A stretch of DNA of 64,000 nucleotides from Eikenella halliae (lineage in GTDB: Bacteria > Pseudomonadota > Gammaproteobacteria > Burkholderiales > Neisseriaceae). Made by a program: the position numbers and the translations under genes. Under the pieces are notes generated by a model. It did not search any database, was not told the origin of the DNA, and saw only the letters and a list, made by a program, of their open reading frames with translations. Positions 7,702 through 16,045 of the stretch are shown here, piece after piece (positions within the stretch are counted from its first letter, which is position 1; each line of letters starts with the position of its first letter). The stretch covers positions 121,233 through 185,232 of the forward strand of contig NZ_LXSQ01000014.1 of NCBI RefSeq assembly GCF_001648475.1. Direction: 5' to 3'.

Positions 7702-10700
7702 ATGCAGGATTTCCACGTTGCACAACTGCCGCTGCCGCCGCAGGGCACCCACCTTGTCGAGGCTTCCGCCGGCACGGGCAAAACCTACAGCATTGCCGCG
7801 CTGTTCACCCGCCTGGTGGTGCTCGAAGGCTGGGCGCCGGAAAACATACTGGTGGTTACCTTCACCGAAGCCGCCACCGCCGAGCTGAAAAACCGCCTGC
7901 GTGCCCGGCTGGGCGAAGTTTTGGCCGCCCTGCAGGGCGGGGAAACGCCGGACGATGAGTTTCTGCAACACCTGCTGACCGAAGCCTTGGCCAGACAAGA
8001 GCGCGGCAAACTCATCCTGCAGCTGCAGGCCGCCCTGTCCGGCTTCGACACCGCCGCCATCTACACCATCCACGGCTTCTGCCTGCGCGTGCTGGGCGAC
8101 TACGCCTTTTTGTGCGGCGTGCCCTTCGAGCTGGAAACCGGCCCCGCCGACACCGCCGCCCGCCTGGTGGCCGCACAGGATTTCTGGCGCGAACACGTGG
8201 CCGACCACCCGCAAAACGCGCGCATCACCGCCCGCTTCGGCATCACCCCCGCCTCCGTGCTGGCCGAATTTTCAGGTAGCCTCAAACGCGCTTTTTTGGA
8301 CTACAGGCTACCTGAAAACCGCCTGCCGCAAATACAGAAAGGCCTCCACGCCGCTTGGCAGAAGCTGCGACGGAATGCGGAGGAAATCGAAGCCGTGTAC
8401 CGCCGCATCAAGCCGCAGCTTCACGGCGGCACATTCAACGCCTCCGTCGACACTCTGTTTGCCGAGCTCCGGCAAGCCGCACAAGAAGGATTGGCGCAAC
8501 CCGTGCTTTCCAAGCCGGACAAGCTGCTGTGTTTTGAAGACAACGCCTTGCGCGGCAAAATCAAGAAAAACCAGCATATTGAAGAAGCCGACATCGCCGC
8601 CCTGCAGCCCTTGGCCGTTCTCGGCCGCCGCCTGGCCGAAATCAGCGGTGCCGAGCAGGAAGCCGCCATCCGCCTCAAGCTCGAATGTTTGGGCTACCTG
8701 AAAACCCGTTTGGCCGAAGACAAACGCCGCAGCCCGCGCCGCGACTACGACGATTTGCTGCTCGACGTTCACGCCGCCCTGTCCAACCCCGACCACCACG
8801 AGCAAGCCGAAGCGCTCGCCCAAGCCCTGGCGGCCAAATGGCGCGTGGCACTCATCGACGAATTCCAAGACACCGACCCGCTGCAATACGCCATTTTCCA
8901 CACCGCCTTTATCCGCCAAGGCGTGCCCGTATTTTTGGTGGGCGACCCCAAACAGGCCATCTACGGCTTTCGCGGCGCCGACATCCACGCCTACCTTGCC
9001 GCCGCAGCCGAAACCGCCCCCGAGCAAAGCTATACCCTGCGCACCAACTACCGCAGCCACCGCAATCTGGTCAACGGCATCGGCCATCTGTTTGCCGCCC
9101 GCAGCCACCCCTTCGTGCTGCCGCAGATTGCCTACCCCGACGTGCAGGCCGCCCGCGCCGAGAGCCTGCTCAGCCCGGCACCCGAAGCAGCCGTGGCCGT
9201 GCGCTGGATCAATCCGGCGGGCGAAGGCGAAGGAAAACTGCCGAATAAAGATGCCTTGCGCGAGCTCTGCGCCGATTATTGTGCCCGCGAAATTGCCGCA
9301 CGGCTCAATCAGGCGCTTTCAGGTAGCCTTTCCATCGGCGGCAAACACGGCGGCGGAAACGTGCCGCTGCATCCTGGGCAGGTGGCCGTATTGGTCCGCA
9401 CCCACAGCGAAGCCGCCCTGGTTGCGCGCACGCTCAAACGCCGGGGCGTGCGCAGCGTATTGCTGCAACAGCAATCGGTGTTCGATACGCCCGAAGCCGA
9501 AGCCCTGCACGCCCTGCTGCTGTTTTGGCTGGCACCGCAGCAAACCGAATACCTGCGCTTCGTGCTCGGCGGCATTTTCTATGGCTACACCGCGCAAGAC
9601 CTGGCCGAATTGAACGGCAACGAAAACCGCCTGGCCGAGTGGATCGCCCTGGCCGAAACCGCCGCCGAAGCCTGGCGGCAGCACGGCATCTACACCGCGC
9701 TCACCTGCTTTGCCCGCCAAAGCGGCCTCGAGCAGCACCTTCTGCACACCCGCAACGAACGCAGTTTCACCAACTTCTGGCAGCTGGCTGAAATCCTGGC
9801 ACTGGCCTCCGACGAATGCGTTACGCCCTCCGCATTGGCGCAATGGCTGGAAGCACAGTTGCAAAACGTTGGAAAAGACAAAAAAAACACGGAATATCAG
9901 CTGCGGCTGGAAAGCGATGAAGACTTGGTAAAAATCGTTACCATGCACGCCGCCAAAGGGCTGGAATACCCGCTGGTGTTTTGCCCTTTCGTGTGGGACG
10001 CCAGCCGCGATTTGGTAAAAGACTGGAACATCATCAGCCAAAGCAACGGCCGCAACCTATTGTTGGCCAAAGCCCAGCTGGGCGAAGAAGACGAGCGGCA
10101 ACTGTTTGCCGAAGACCTCGGCGAACGCCTGCGCCTTTTGTATGTCGCCCTCACCCGCGCCCGCGAGCAGCTCGTGCTCTACGCCGCCCCCTGCAGCAAC
10201 ACCCCGGAAAACACCTTCGCCTATCTCTTGGCCGAAGCGGCCGGAGACGACTGCCAAGCCATCCGCGACTATTGGCGCGGCCTGAAAGGCCAAGCCCTGG
10301 CCGAAGCCCTGCGCCGGGCCTGGCGCAACCGCATCCAAAGCGCCGCGCCCGGCCAGCTGCAATGGCTGGAAGACGAGCCGCCCGAAGCCCGCTACCACGC
10401 CCGCGACGAACAACAGGGCAGCTACCGCGCCCTCGTGCTGCCCGAGCGGCCGCTGCAATTTATCCGCCACACCAGCTTTACCGGCCTGAGCCGCCAAACC
10501 CTGCCCGCCGAAGAGTGGCTACCTGAAAACCCGTTGGCCGATGAAAACCCTATTGCCGAAGCCGAAAGGCTACCTGAAAACGAGCGCAGCAAGTTTCTGC
10601 GAAGCCAAAATGCAAGCGACGAGTTGCGGGCCAACGGCCAAAATGTAGTTGAGCCAAACGGGCAGGCCGATTTGTGGTCAAATGAAGCCGAAACTGCCTT

Positions 10701-11394
10701 GTTAGCCTTCCCTGCTGGTATCCAGCCCGGCATCTGCCTGCACAGCATTTTGGAGAAAACCGACTTCGCCCGCCCCGCCGCCGAACAAGCGGCATCCTAT
10801 GCCGATATTTTGACCAAACACGGCTTCGAGGCCGAAGCATGGCTGCCGGCGGCGCTGGAAATGGTGGAAGCCGTGCGCCGTGCGCCGTTGGCAGAGAATA
10901 TGCAGTTGGCCGATATTCCCGCCGATAGCCGCGTGGCGGAAATGGGCTTCGTGCTGCATCTGCACGATTTCGGTTTGAAACGCCTGCGCCGCTGGTTTGC
11001 CCGCCCCGACATCGGGCTACCTGAAAACGCTGCCGCCCACCTGCCGCAGCTGGATTTCCACGCCGTAACCGGTTTCCTCAACGGCTTCATCGACCTGATT
11101 GCCGCAGGAAAAGACGGCGGGGTATGCGTTATCGACTACAAATCCAACCACTTAGGCAGTCGTTTGGCCGATTACGGCCAAGCCGCCATGAGCGCGGCGG
11201 TGAGCGAACACCATTATTACCTGCAGGCGCTGATTTACGCCGTGGCCACCGCACGCTACCTGAAACAACGCCGCGCCCTGCCCGAATCCATCCATGTGCG
11301 CTACCTGTTTGTGCGCGGCCTGAATCCGCACGGCCAGGAGGGCTTGTGGTGCTGGGACATCCCCGTTTCCGCCCTGCAGGAATGGCTCGAATAG
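7702..11394 (+). CDS. recB: Exodeoxyribonuclease V (RecBCD) beta subunit
   Basis: The product is 1230 residues, the normal RecB size. The ATG at 7702 has AAGGA nine bases upstream; the frame is open further 5' but without family sequence. All UvrD-type helicase motifs are present: EASAGTGKT (Lys27), LIDEFQDTDPLQ (about 384), GDPKQAIYGFRGAD (414), NYRSH (450), TMHAAKGLEYP (748), LYVALTRARE (813). The C-terminal nuclease domain has VIDYKSNHLG (about 1141-1150) and QALIYA. RecB is the 3'-5' helicase-nuclease subunit for double-strand-break repair and transformation-linked recombination. recC and recD are not in the window. The gene holds at least four exact and four near-exact uptake sequences and a copy of the 30-mer repeat at 10580-10609, encoding a probably surface-exposed insertion (ERSKFLRSQNAS). 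Confidence 0.95.
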   Translation: MQDFHVAQLPLPPQGTHLVEASAGTGKTYSIAALFTRLVVLEGWAPENILVVTFTEAATAELKNRLRARLGEVLAALQGGETPDDEFLQHLLTEALARQERGKLILQLQAALSGFDTAAIYTIHGFCLRVLGDYAFLCGVPFELETGPADTAARLVAAQDFWREHVADHPQNARITARFGITPASVLAEFSGSLKRAFLDYRLPENRLPQIQKGLHAAWQKLRRNAEEIEAVYRRIKPQLHGGTFNASVDTLFAELRQAAQEGLAQPVLSKPDKLLCFEDNALRGKIKKNQHIEEADIAALQPLAVLGRRLAEISGAEQEAAIRLKLECLGYLKTRLAEDKRRSPRRDYDDLLLDVHAALSNPDHHEQAEALAQALAAKWRVALIDEFQDTDPLQYAIFHTAFIRQGVPVFLVGDPKQAIYGFRGADIHAYLAAAAETAPEQSYTLRTNYRSHRNLVNGIGHLFAARSHPFVLPQIAYPDVQAARAESLLSPAPEAAVAVRWINPAGEGEGKLPNKDALRELCADYCAREIAARLNQALSGSLSIGGKHGGGNVPLHPGQVAVLVRTHSEAALVARTLKRRGVRSVLLQQQSVFDTPEAEALHALLLFWLAPQQTEYLRFVLGGIFYGYTAQDLAELNGNENRLAEWIALAETAAEAWRQHGIYTALTCFARQSGLEQHLLHTRNERSFTNFWQLAEILALASDECVTPSALAQWLEAQLQNVGKDKKNTEYQLRLESDEDLVKIVTMHAAKGLEYPLVFCPFVWDASRDLVKDWNIISQSNGRNLLLAKAQLGEEDERQLFAEDLGERLRLLYVALTRAREQLVLYAAPCSNTPENTFAYLLAEAAGDDCQAIRDYWRGLKGQALAEALRRAWRNRIQSAAPGQLQWLEDEPPEARYHARDEQQGSYRALVLPERPLQFIRHTSFTGLSRQTLPAEEWLPENPLADENPIAEAERLPENERSKFLRSQNASDELRANGQNVVEPNGQADLWSNEAETALLAFPAGIQPGICLHSILEKTDFARPAAEQAASYADILTKHGFEAEAWLPAALEMVEAVRRAPLAENMQLADIPADSRVAEMGFVLHLHDFGLKRLRRWFARPDIGLPENAAAHLPQLDFHAVTGFLNGFIDLIAAGKDGGVCVIDYKSNHLGSRLADYGQAAMSAAVSEHHYYLQALIYAVATARYLKQRRALPESIHVRYLFVRGLNPHGQEGLWCWDIPVSALQEWLE

Positions 11395-11545
11395 CCGCCG
11401 CCGCGCAGGCAAGGCAAAATAAAGCGAGAAAATCAGCATAAATAACAAGCCTTAGCCAAGTTTTCCCAAACGGATATTGACTATTTGGCAAATCTGCCTA
11501 TAATATGCCGCTTTCGTAAGTACGGCTCAGCCGGAAAATGCCCAA

Positions 11546-11621
11546 GCGGGAATAGCTCAGTTGGTAGAGCGCAACCTTGCCAAGGTTGAGGTCGCGAGTT
11601 CGAGACTCGTTTCCCGCTCCA
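11546..11621 (+). tRNA. tRNA-Gly (GCC), copy 1
   Basis: A complete cloverleaf is visible: acceptor GCGGGAA/TTCCCGC, anticodon loop CTTGCCAA with GCC, T-loop TTCGAGA and encoded CCA. It is the first of three identical copies in tandem. Confidence 0.97.
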
Positions 11622-11644
11622 AGTTTCAATCATCCGAATCCCAA

Positions 11645-11720
11645 GCGGGAATAGCTCAGTTGGTAGAGCGCAACCTTGCCAAGGTTGAGGTCGCGAGTTC
11701 GAGACTCGTTTCCCGCTCCA
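11645..11720 (+). tRNA. tRNA-Gly (GCC), copy 2
   Basis: Identical to the copy at 11546-11621 and separated from it by 23 bases. CCA is encoded. Confidence 0.97.
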
Positions 11721-11747
11721 CTATCCACTTACCGGTTCGGGTGCTAC

Positions 11748-11823
11748 GCGGGAATAGCTCAGTTGGTAGAGCGCAACCTTGCCAAGGTTGAGGTCGCGAG
11801 TTCGAGACTCGTTTCCCGCTCCA
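11748..11823 (+). tRNA. tRNA-Gly (GCC), copy 3
   Basis: Identical to the two preceding copies. The spacer sequences between the copies differ, so the array has existed long enough for the spacers to diverge or arose with different spacers. Confidence 0.97.
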
Positions 11824-11866
11824 AGTTTCAGCGATTTGGCCGATACAGTCGGCCAAAAGCCAATTT

Positions 11867-11940
11867 GGCGGGATAGCAAAGTGGTTATGCAGCGGCCTGC
11901 AAAGCCGTGTACGCCGGTTCGATTCCGACTCCCGCCTCCA
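11867..11940 (+). tRNA. tRNA-Cys (GCA)
   Basis: The acceptor GGCGGGA/TCCCGCC is followed by discriminator U and encoded CCA. The D-loop contains GG, the anticodon loop reads CTGCAAA (GCA) and the T-loop is canonical TTCGATT. This is the functional Cys tRNA against which the aberrant copy at 12022-12099 should be compared. Confidence 0.96.
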
Positions 11941-12021
11941 AAATACCAAAGTGAATGTAAACCGCAGGCAGCAAATAGCCGTTGCGGTATCGGTTTAAAC
12001 AAACCATACATCAATCAGCAC

Positions 12022-12099
12022 GGCGGGGTGGCAGAGTGTTTATGCTGCGCGGGGTGCAACCCGCGCATAGGCCGGTTAAAATCCGCGCCCCCGCCTCCA
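12022..12099 (+). tRNA. Aberrant Cys-like tRNA (GCA) or tRNA pseudogene
   Basis: This 78-base tRNA-like sequence has a perfect 7-bp acceptor (GGCGGGG/CCCCGCC), discriminator U and encoded CCA, a 4-bp D-stem (GCAG/CTGC) and anticodon GCA, the CysRS recognition set. It departs from a working tRNA in four ways. The anticodon loop appears to have six bases (GTGCAA) on a very strong GC stem. The D-loop lacks the GG pair. The T-loop is TTAAAAT, with C56 changed to A. The T-stem needs a bulged C to pair. GG and C56 normally pair with each other at the elbow, so both halves of that contact are lost. It is either a decaying duplicate of tRNA-Cys or a specialised tRNA-like RNA. Confidence 0.7.
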
Positions 12100-12127
12100 A
12101 TCATCCAGGCTGACAAACCACAGCCCG

Positions 12128-12218
12128 GCCCGAGTGGTGGAATTGGTAGACACAACGGACTTAAAATCCGTCGCTCCTTAATACGAGCGTACCGGTTCGA
12201 TTCCGGTCTCGGGCACCA
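12128..12218 (+). tRNA. tRNA-Leu (TAA)
   Basis: This is a class II tRNA with a long variable arm. The acceptor is GCCCGAG/CTCGGGC, the anticodon loop ACTTAAA gives TAA, the T-loop is TTCGATT, and CCA is encoded. It is the last tRNA of the cluster and is followed directly by a terminator. Confidence 0.97.
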
Positions 12219-12220
12219 CA

Positions 12221-12247
12221 AACCGCTTTATAGCGGTTCTTTTTTTG
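12221..12247 (+). terminator. Intrinsic terminator of the tRNA operon
   Basis: The hairpin AACCGCT-TTAT-AGCGGTT is followed by a run of seven T. It starts 3 bases after tRNA-Leu and ends the Gly-Cys-Leu cluster. Confidence 0.9.
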
Positions 12248-12740
12248 TCCCCAGACATCCTCAAAATACACAAAACAGTTTAAAATCAATTAACTAATTT
12301 ATTTTATTCTTATTTACCCTATCTTCGAAAATATTCCACCGTCCTCCTCAATCCACATAAGTTTGATGGTGCTTTTACAAATACTTGCTACAACTCTCAA
12401 TCAAAGCACTAACACTGTCTGGCAACAGGTCGGAATATACATGGTTTTAAACGGGCTATTGTCCTACCGCAATACGGTGGACAAGCCGTGCGGGCTGCAT
12501 CAAGCCTATCTCACGGTGGCTACCAGCGGCGAAGTAGTCAAGGCGGCACTATACGAATCACGCAGCTGGCAACGGTTATCGGCCAAAAAATGCAGGCATT
12601 GAAACCGATGTGACCATACACCTATTCCGCACAAAAACAAACCGCATTCTTAATTTCGTGAAACCCACAGGAAAAGAACGTGAAATACTAATCAAACCAT
12701 GGCAAGCATAGTCCATATTATGCAATTGCCTCAACCGCAA
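12248..12740. other. Gene relic, unrecognised
   Basis: About 490 bases, less GC-rich than the surroundings, hold no intact gene I can support. A 79-codon plus-strand frame (12363-12602) and a different plus-strand frame ending in a TAG at about 12711 (tail GKEREILIKPWQA) overlap as though pieces of one protein had been separated by frameshifts. I cannot name the source gene. Its place just downstream of a tRNA cluster would suit the remains of an integrated element. Confidence 0.35.
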
Positions 12741-12859
12741 AAGGCTACCTGAAAACTTTAGCTTCGCAGAAACTCACTGCGTTCGTTTTAGCTTCGCAGA
12801 AACTCACTGCGTTCGTTTTAGCTTCGCAGAAACTCACTGCGTTCGTTTTCAGGTAGCCT
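12741..12859. repeat. Inverted uptake-sequence pair enclosing three tandem 30-bp repeats
   Basis: AAGGCTACCTGAAAAC at about 12741 and its inverse complement ending at about 12859 enclose three consecutive, essentially identical 30-bp units at 12756-12845. Each unit contains TTAGCTTCGCAGAAACTC followed by ACTGCGTTCG. The outer arms form a terminator-like stem for the flotillin gene, with the repeats in the loop. Single diverged copies of the 30-mer lie near 5914, 10580, 30594 and 57980, always next to an uptake sequence except the first. Confidence 0.9.
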
Positions 12860-12882
12860 TTCTTTATTTATACCGTCAACTC

Positions 12883-14628
12883 TTATTCAGCCCCGCCCTC
12901 CCCTTGTGGCTGTGTCTGATTGGCAGGAGCAGCGGGATTGAGGCTTTGTGTGAGGCCGTTGATGTCGCCGCCGCTCAAGCCCAGCTCTTTGAGCAAACCG
13001 TCCACCAGCGGGGCTTGGGCGCGGTAGCGCAGGGCACTGTTCACCACTTGGTCGGACAAAGCCGCGTTGCCTTGGGCGTTTGGGCTACCTGAAACGCCGT
13101 CCGCGGCAGCGCCACTGAAACCGCCCAAGCCGTTGACTTGCAGAATCTTGATGTCGTCGATGTTTTCCATCGGGCGCACGGATTCGCGGATGATGTCGGG
13201 CAGGTGTTTCAACAGGGCGAGGCGCACTTGCATTTCAACTTGCTCGACGCTCAACACGTTGGCGGCTTCATTCACGGCGCGGGTACCTTCGGCATCGACT
13301 TTGTATTGCTGCTCTTGCGCTTGCGCCAGCAGGATTTTGGCATCGGCTTCGCCTTTGGCTTGCAGGCGTTGTTTCTCAGCTTCGGCTTCGGCGGCGATGC
13401 GCACGGCTTCGGCGCGGTCTTGCGCGGCCTGTTTCTCGGCTTCGGCGGCGACGGTGAGCGAAATCGCGTCTTTTTGCGCGGCTTCTTCGGCGGCAATCAG
13501 CTCGACCGCTTTGGCACGTTCGGCGCGTTCGGTTTCGCGTACGGTAATCACGCTCTCTTCTTCGCGCACGGCGGCGGCGCGGGCTTTGTCGGCCTCGGCT
13601 TTGGCTTCGGATTCGGCACGCGATTTTTCGGCCACGGCGATGGCGCGGTCTTGTTCGGCCAGCTCGATGGCTTTGCGGCGCTCGACTTCCGCCTGCTCGA
13701 CGGCTTGGGACTTGCGGATGTCTTCGTTTTTAATATCGCGTTCGGCGGCGATGCGTTTCAAATCCACTTCGCGTTCGGCGGCGATTTTGGCTTCTTCCGC
13801 CTCACGTTTTTTCTGCGCCTCCTGCTCGGCGATGCTGGCTTCCTGTTCGGCACGGCGCACGGCGATTTCGCGTTCTTGTTCGAGTTTGGCGTATTCTTCT
13901 TCGCGCGAGATTTTCAGGCGTTGCTGCTCGGCTTCGAGGTTTTTGGTTTTAATCGCCAAATCGGTGTCTTGTTCGATTTCGTTGCGTTTTTTGCGGCGGC
14001 CTTCGATGGTTTCGGTCAGTTTGGTCAGACCTTCCGCGTCAAAGGCGTTTTGCGGGTTGAAAAATTCGAAGCTGGTTTGGTCGAGGCCGGTCAGGGAAAC
14101 GGTTTCGAGCTCGAGGCCGTTTTTAAACAAGTCTTCGCTCACGACTTGTTGCACTTTCTGAACGAAATCAACACGTTTTTCGTGCAGCTCTTCCATCGCC
14201 ATTTCGGCGGCGACGGCGCGCAGGGCATCGACGAATTTACCTTCAACGAGGTCTTTCAATTCGTCGGGCGACATGGTTTTCATACCCAGCGTTTGCGCGG
14301 CGGTGGCGATGCTCTCGGCGCTGGGTTTGACGCGGACGTAAAATTCTGCCATTACATCCACGCGCATCCGGTCGCGGGTAATCAACGCCTGCTGCGCCGC
14401 GCGGCGCACTTCGAGACGCAATGTGTTCATGTTCACCGGAATAATTTCGTGCAGCACGGGCAGCACCATCGCGCCGCCGTTCATGATGACTTTTTCGCCG
14501 CCGAAGCCGGTGCGCACGAAGGAGACTTCTTTGCTGGCGCGGCGGTACAGGCGGGTGAGGATGAGGCCGAGTACGAACAGCGCGGCCAGAATCACGCCGG
14601 CGATGATGGCAATGGAAATAAGGTTCAT
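12883..14628 (-). CDS. Flotillin family protein (YqiK type)
   Basis: The product is 581 residues from the ATG at 14628 (MNLISIAIIAGVILAALF), which has an AAAGGA about seven bases upstream. The frame extends 24 codons further upstream without family sequence. Residues 5-27 form the single N-terminal membrane segment. A Band-7/SPFH domain follows to about residue 200 (VRRAAQQALITRDRMRVDV, GLDQTSFEFFNPQNAFDAEG). A long charged coiled coil rich in AERE/AEAE repeats (about 200-420) and a flotillin C-terminal region complete it. Flotillins organise membrane microdomains and have been linked to envelope stress. In E. coli yqiK follows yqiJ; here the YqiJ-like gene lies about 13 kb away (28056-28724). 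An uptake sequence lies in the coding region near 13082. Confidence 0.9.
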   Translation of the reverse strand: MNLISIAIIAGVILAALFVLGLILTRLYRRASKEVSFVRTGFGGEKVIMNGGAMVLPVLHEIIPVNMNTLRLEVRRAAQQALITRDRMRVDVMAEFYVRVKPSAESIATAAQTLGMKTMSPDELKDLVEGKFVDALRAVAAEMAMEELHEKRVDFVQKVQQVVSEDLFKNGLELETVSLTGLDQTSFEFFNPQNAFDAEGLTKLTETIEGRRKKRNEIEQDTDLAIKTKNLEAEQQRLKISREEEYAKLEQEREIAVRRAEQEASIAEQEAQKKREAEEAKIAAEREVDLKRIAAERDIKNEDIRKSQAVEQAEVERRKAIELAEQDRAIAVAEKSRAESEAKAEADKARAAAVREEESVITVRETERAERAKAVELIAAEEAAQKDAISLTVAAEAEKQAAQDRAEAVRIAAEAEAEKQRLQAKGEADAKILLAQAQEQQYKVDAEGTRAVNEAANVLSVEQVEMQVRLALLKHLPDIIRESVRPMENIDDIKILQVNGLGGFSGAAADGVSGSPNAQGNAALSDQVVNSALRYRAQAPLVDGLLKELGLSGGDINGLTQSLNPAAPANQTQPQGEGGAE

Positions 14629-14701
14629 GGTTTTCCTTTCTGATGCTTGGATTGATAAATGCCTATACAGGCCTCGTGTGTTTTTAGCTTTGCAAGACAT
14701 C

Positions 14702-14740
14702 GTTTTCAGGTAGCCTTTATTCTGTGAGGCTACCTGAAAA
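14702..14740. repeat. Inverted uptake-sequence pair upstream of flotillin
   Basis: GTTTTCAGGTAGCCT and AGGCTACCTGAAAA are separated by about ten bases. It lies about 75 bases before the flotillin start, so it could end read-through from the upstream minus-strand gene. A partial copy of the 30-mer family (TTAGCTTGCACGAAGCTAAAA) follows it. Confidence 0.75.
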
Positions 14741-14843
14741 TCTTAGCTTGCACGAAGCTAAAATCCTTTGCTACATAGCGTTTGCCTTAAAGCAAACCAT
14801 TTCTTAAATTTAAAACGATTACGGGCGCATGAAAGCAGGTTTT

Positions 14844-14885
14844 GTTTTCAGGCAGCCTCAAGCAGCCAAGAGGCTACCTGAAAAA
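14844..14885 (-). terminator. Uptake-sequence hairpin terminator
   Basis: An imperfect inverted pair (one arm AGGCTGCC-like, one arm eik type) lies immediately behind the stop of the membrane protein gene at 14892. Confidence 0.7.
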
Positions 14886-14891
14886 TCTCAG

Positions 14892-15752
14892 TTAATAATC
14901 TTCCCCCACCGCCCAATAAGCCAACGCGCCCAACAGCGAGAACGGCAAAGTCATCAGCAGCAGGCCGTTGTAAAACCTCTGCCACATCGCCGCTTCATCG
15001 GCCACATACTCTTGATGAGCCGTTGCATAATCCAGTAGCACGCCGTCAGGCGCCACGATTTCAAACACCCGGTAACGCCCGCCCGGCACACTCTGGTAAT
15101 ACGACACATCCAAAGCCTGCCCCACATAGCGCAGCGCCTCGCTGCACACCGCCCGATTAACCCGGGAAGAATCCTGCCTATCGGGGAAACACGCCAGCTC
15201 TACCCCGTCTAAATCCAGCCAATAAATTTTAGAACTCCCTCCCCGGTAATGGGAGAAGGAACGGCTGTCCAGCTCCGATGGCGCAATCCCGCTTACCCGA
15301 TGCAGCGCAGAATACGGTACGGTATGCAGCTGATGAGTGTGCCACACCATCAGCGGCAATCCCAATAAAACCAGCGCAGGCAGCACCACCTGCATCCACC
15401 TCCGCATCCACATCCCCACCACCGCCCAGAACAGCAACCACAGCGGCGACACACAAGCCCACAGCCACCACCTCCACCCGCCCACTTCGTGCATAGGATT
15501 GAGCAAACCCCACCACGGCGCCGTTGCTGCCAGCAAAAACAGATTGGGATCGCCCCGCCATTTACGTTCTGGGCAAAGCGAATAGGCATCCTGCCAATTC
15601 AGCATCACCACCAAACCCGTCAGGACGACCGCACACCAAAAAAAGCCCGCACCAATTAGGTCGCGATACCACCAAGCCACCCCCCAGCACACGAAAAACA
15701 GCACCTTGATCCATTTTCTCAGCAGCATCATTCGGAACTCATTCCCAATCAT
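14892..15752 (-). CDS. Unrecognised multi-pass membrane protein, 286 residues
   Basis: The start at 15752 has a good AAAGGGA. Hydrophobic segments are visible at about residues 12-30, 32-50, 72-90, 95-110 and 118-135. A hydrophilic domain of about 120 residues follows (RGGSSKIYWLDLDGVELACF; SVPGGRYRVFEIVAPDGVLL), then one C-terminal segment (LLLMTLPFSLLGALAYWAV). The Trp content is unusually high. The layout suggests an inner-membrane protein with one larger soluble domain. I do not recognise the family. The gene is flanked by uptake-sequence hairpins on both sides, so it is probably transcribed alone. Confidence 0.7.
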   Translation of the reverse strand: MIGNEFRMMLLRKWIKVLFFVCWGVAWWYRDLIGAGFFWCAVVLTGLVVMLNWQDAYSLCPERKWRGDPNLFLLAATAPWWGLLNPMHEVGGWRWWLWACVSPLWLLFWAVVGMWMRRWMQVVLPALVLLGLPLMVWHTHQLHTVPYSALHRVSGIAPSELDSRSFSHYRGGSSKIYWLDLDGVELACFPDRQDSSRVNRAVCSEALRYVGQALDVSYYQSVPGGRYRVFEIVAPDGVLLDYATAHQEYVADEAAMWQRFYNGLLLMTLPFSLLGALAYWAVGEDY

Positions 15753-15761
15753 CCGTTTCCC

Positions 15762-15802
15762 TTTTCAGGTAGCCTCAAGCAGCCAAAAGGCTACCTGAAA
15801 AC
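15762..15802. terminator. Uptake-sequence hairpin
   Basis: CTTTTCAGGTAGCCT and AGGCTACCTGAAAA form an inverted pair in the promoter-side gap of the membrane protein gene. Confidence 0.65.
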
Positions 15803-16022
15803 CATAAAACTCCATCAAACCACCATGCCCGCCATTGTCCCCCAAAATGCTTCTCGGTCAGCCCCGGTTTCTGCAAACAGCAGGCATTTTCAATTTTTCG
15901 CCATGATGTATGTAACTAGATTGCAACAAAACATTTCTTTACACGAGAAATTGTATCTTAAAAACAAAAATATAAAGCAAACATCATTTTACGCAGATTG
16001 CCAAATTTCCATCAGCCACTAA
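15803..16022. other. AT-rich intergenic region upstream of the TonB receptor
   Basis: The 374-base gap between the membrane protein and the receptor is AT-rich from about 15900. It holds the probable receptor promoter and a candidate Fur site (next entry). No gene is seen in it. Confidence 0.5.
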
Positions 16023-16045
16023 AATGCCAATCGTTCTCAATACCT
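16023..16045. promoter_or_regulatory. Candidate Fur box upstream of siderophore receptor
   Basis: Read on the minus strand, the sequence TTGAGAACGATTGGCATTTT resembles one and a half repeats of the Fur hexamer pattern (GATAAT-like, as in TGAGAATGATT). It lies about 80-100 bases before the start of a TonB-dependent siderophore receptor, the expected place. The match is imperfect. Confidence 0.4.

Noticed and set aside
12756..12845. Three regular 30-bp repeats as a possible CRISPR array
   Set aside because: The units are contiguous with no spacers, lie inside an uptake-sequence hairpin, and no cas genes are present.
13138..14643. Long plus-strand open frame (501 codons) antisense to the flotillin gene
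   Set aside because: It is Phe/Gly-rich nonsense produced by the mirror of the AE-rich coiled coil; the minus-strand frame has a proper start and family domains.
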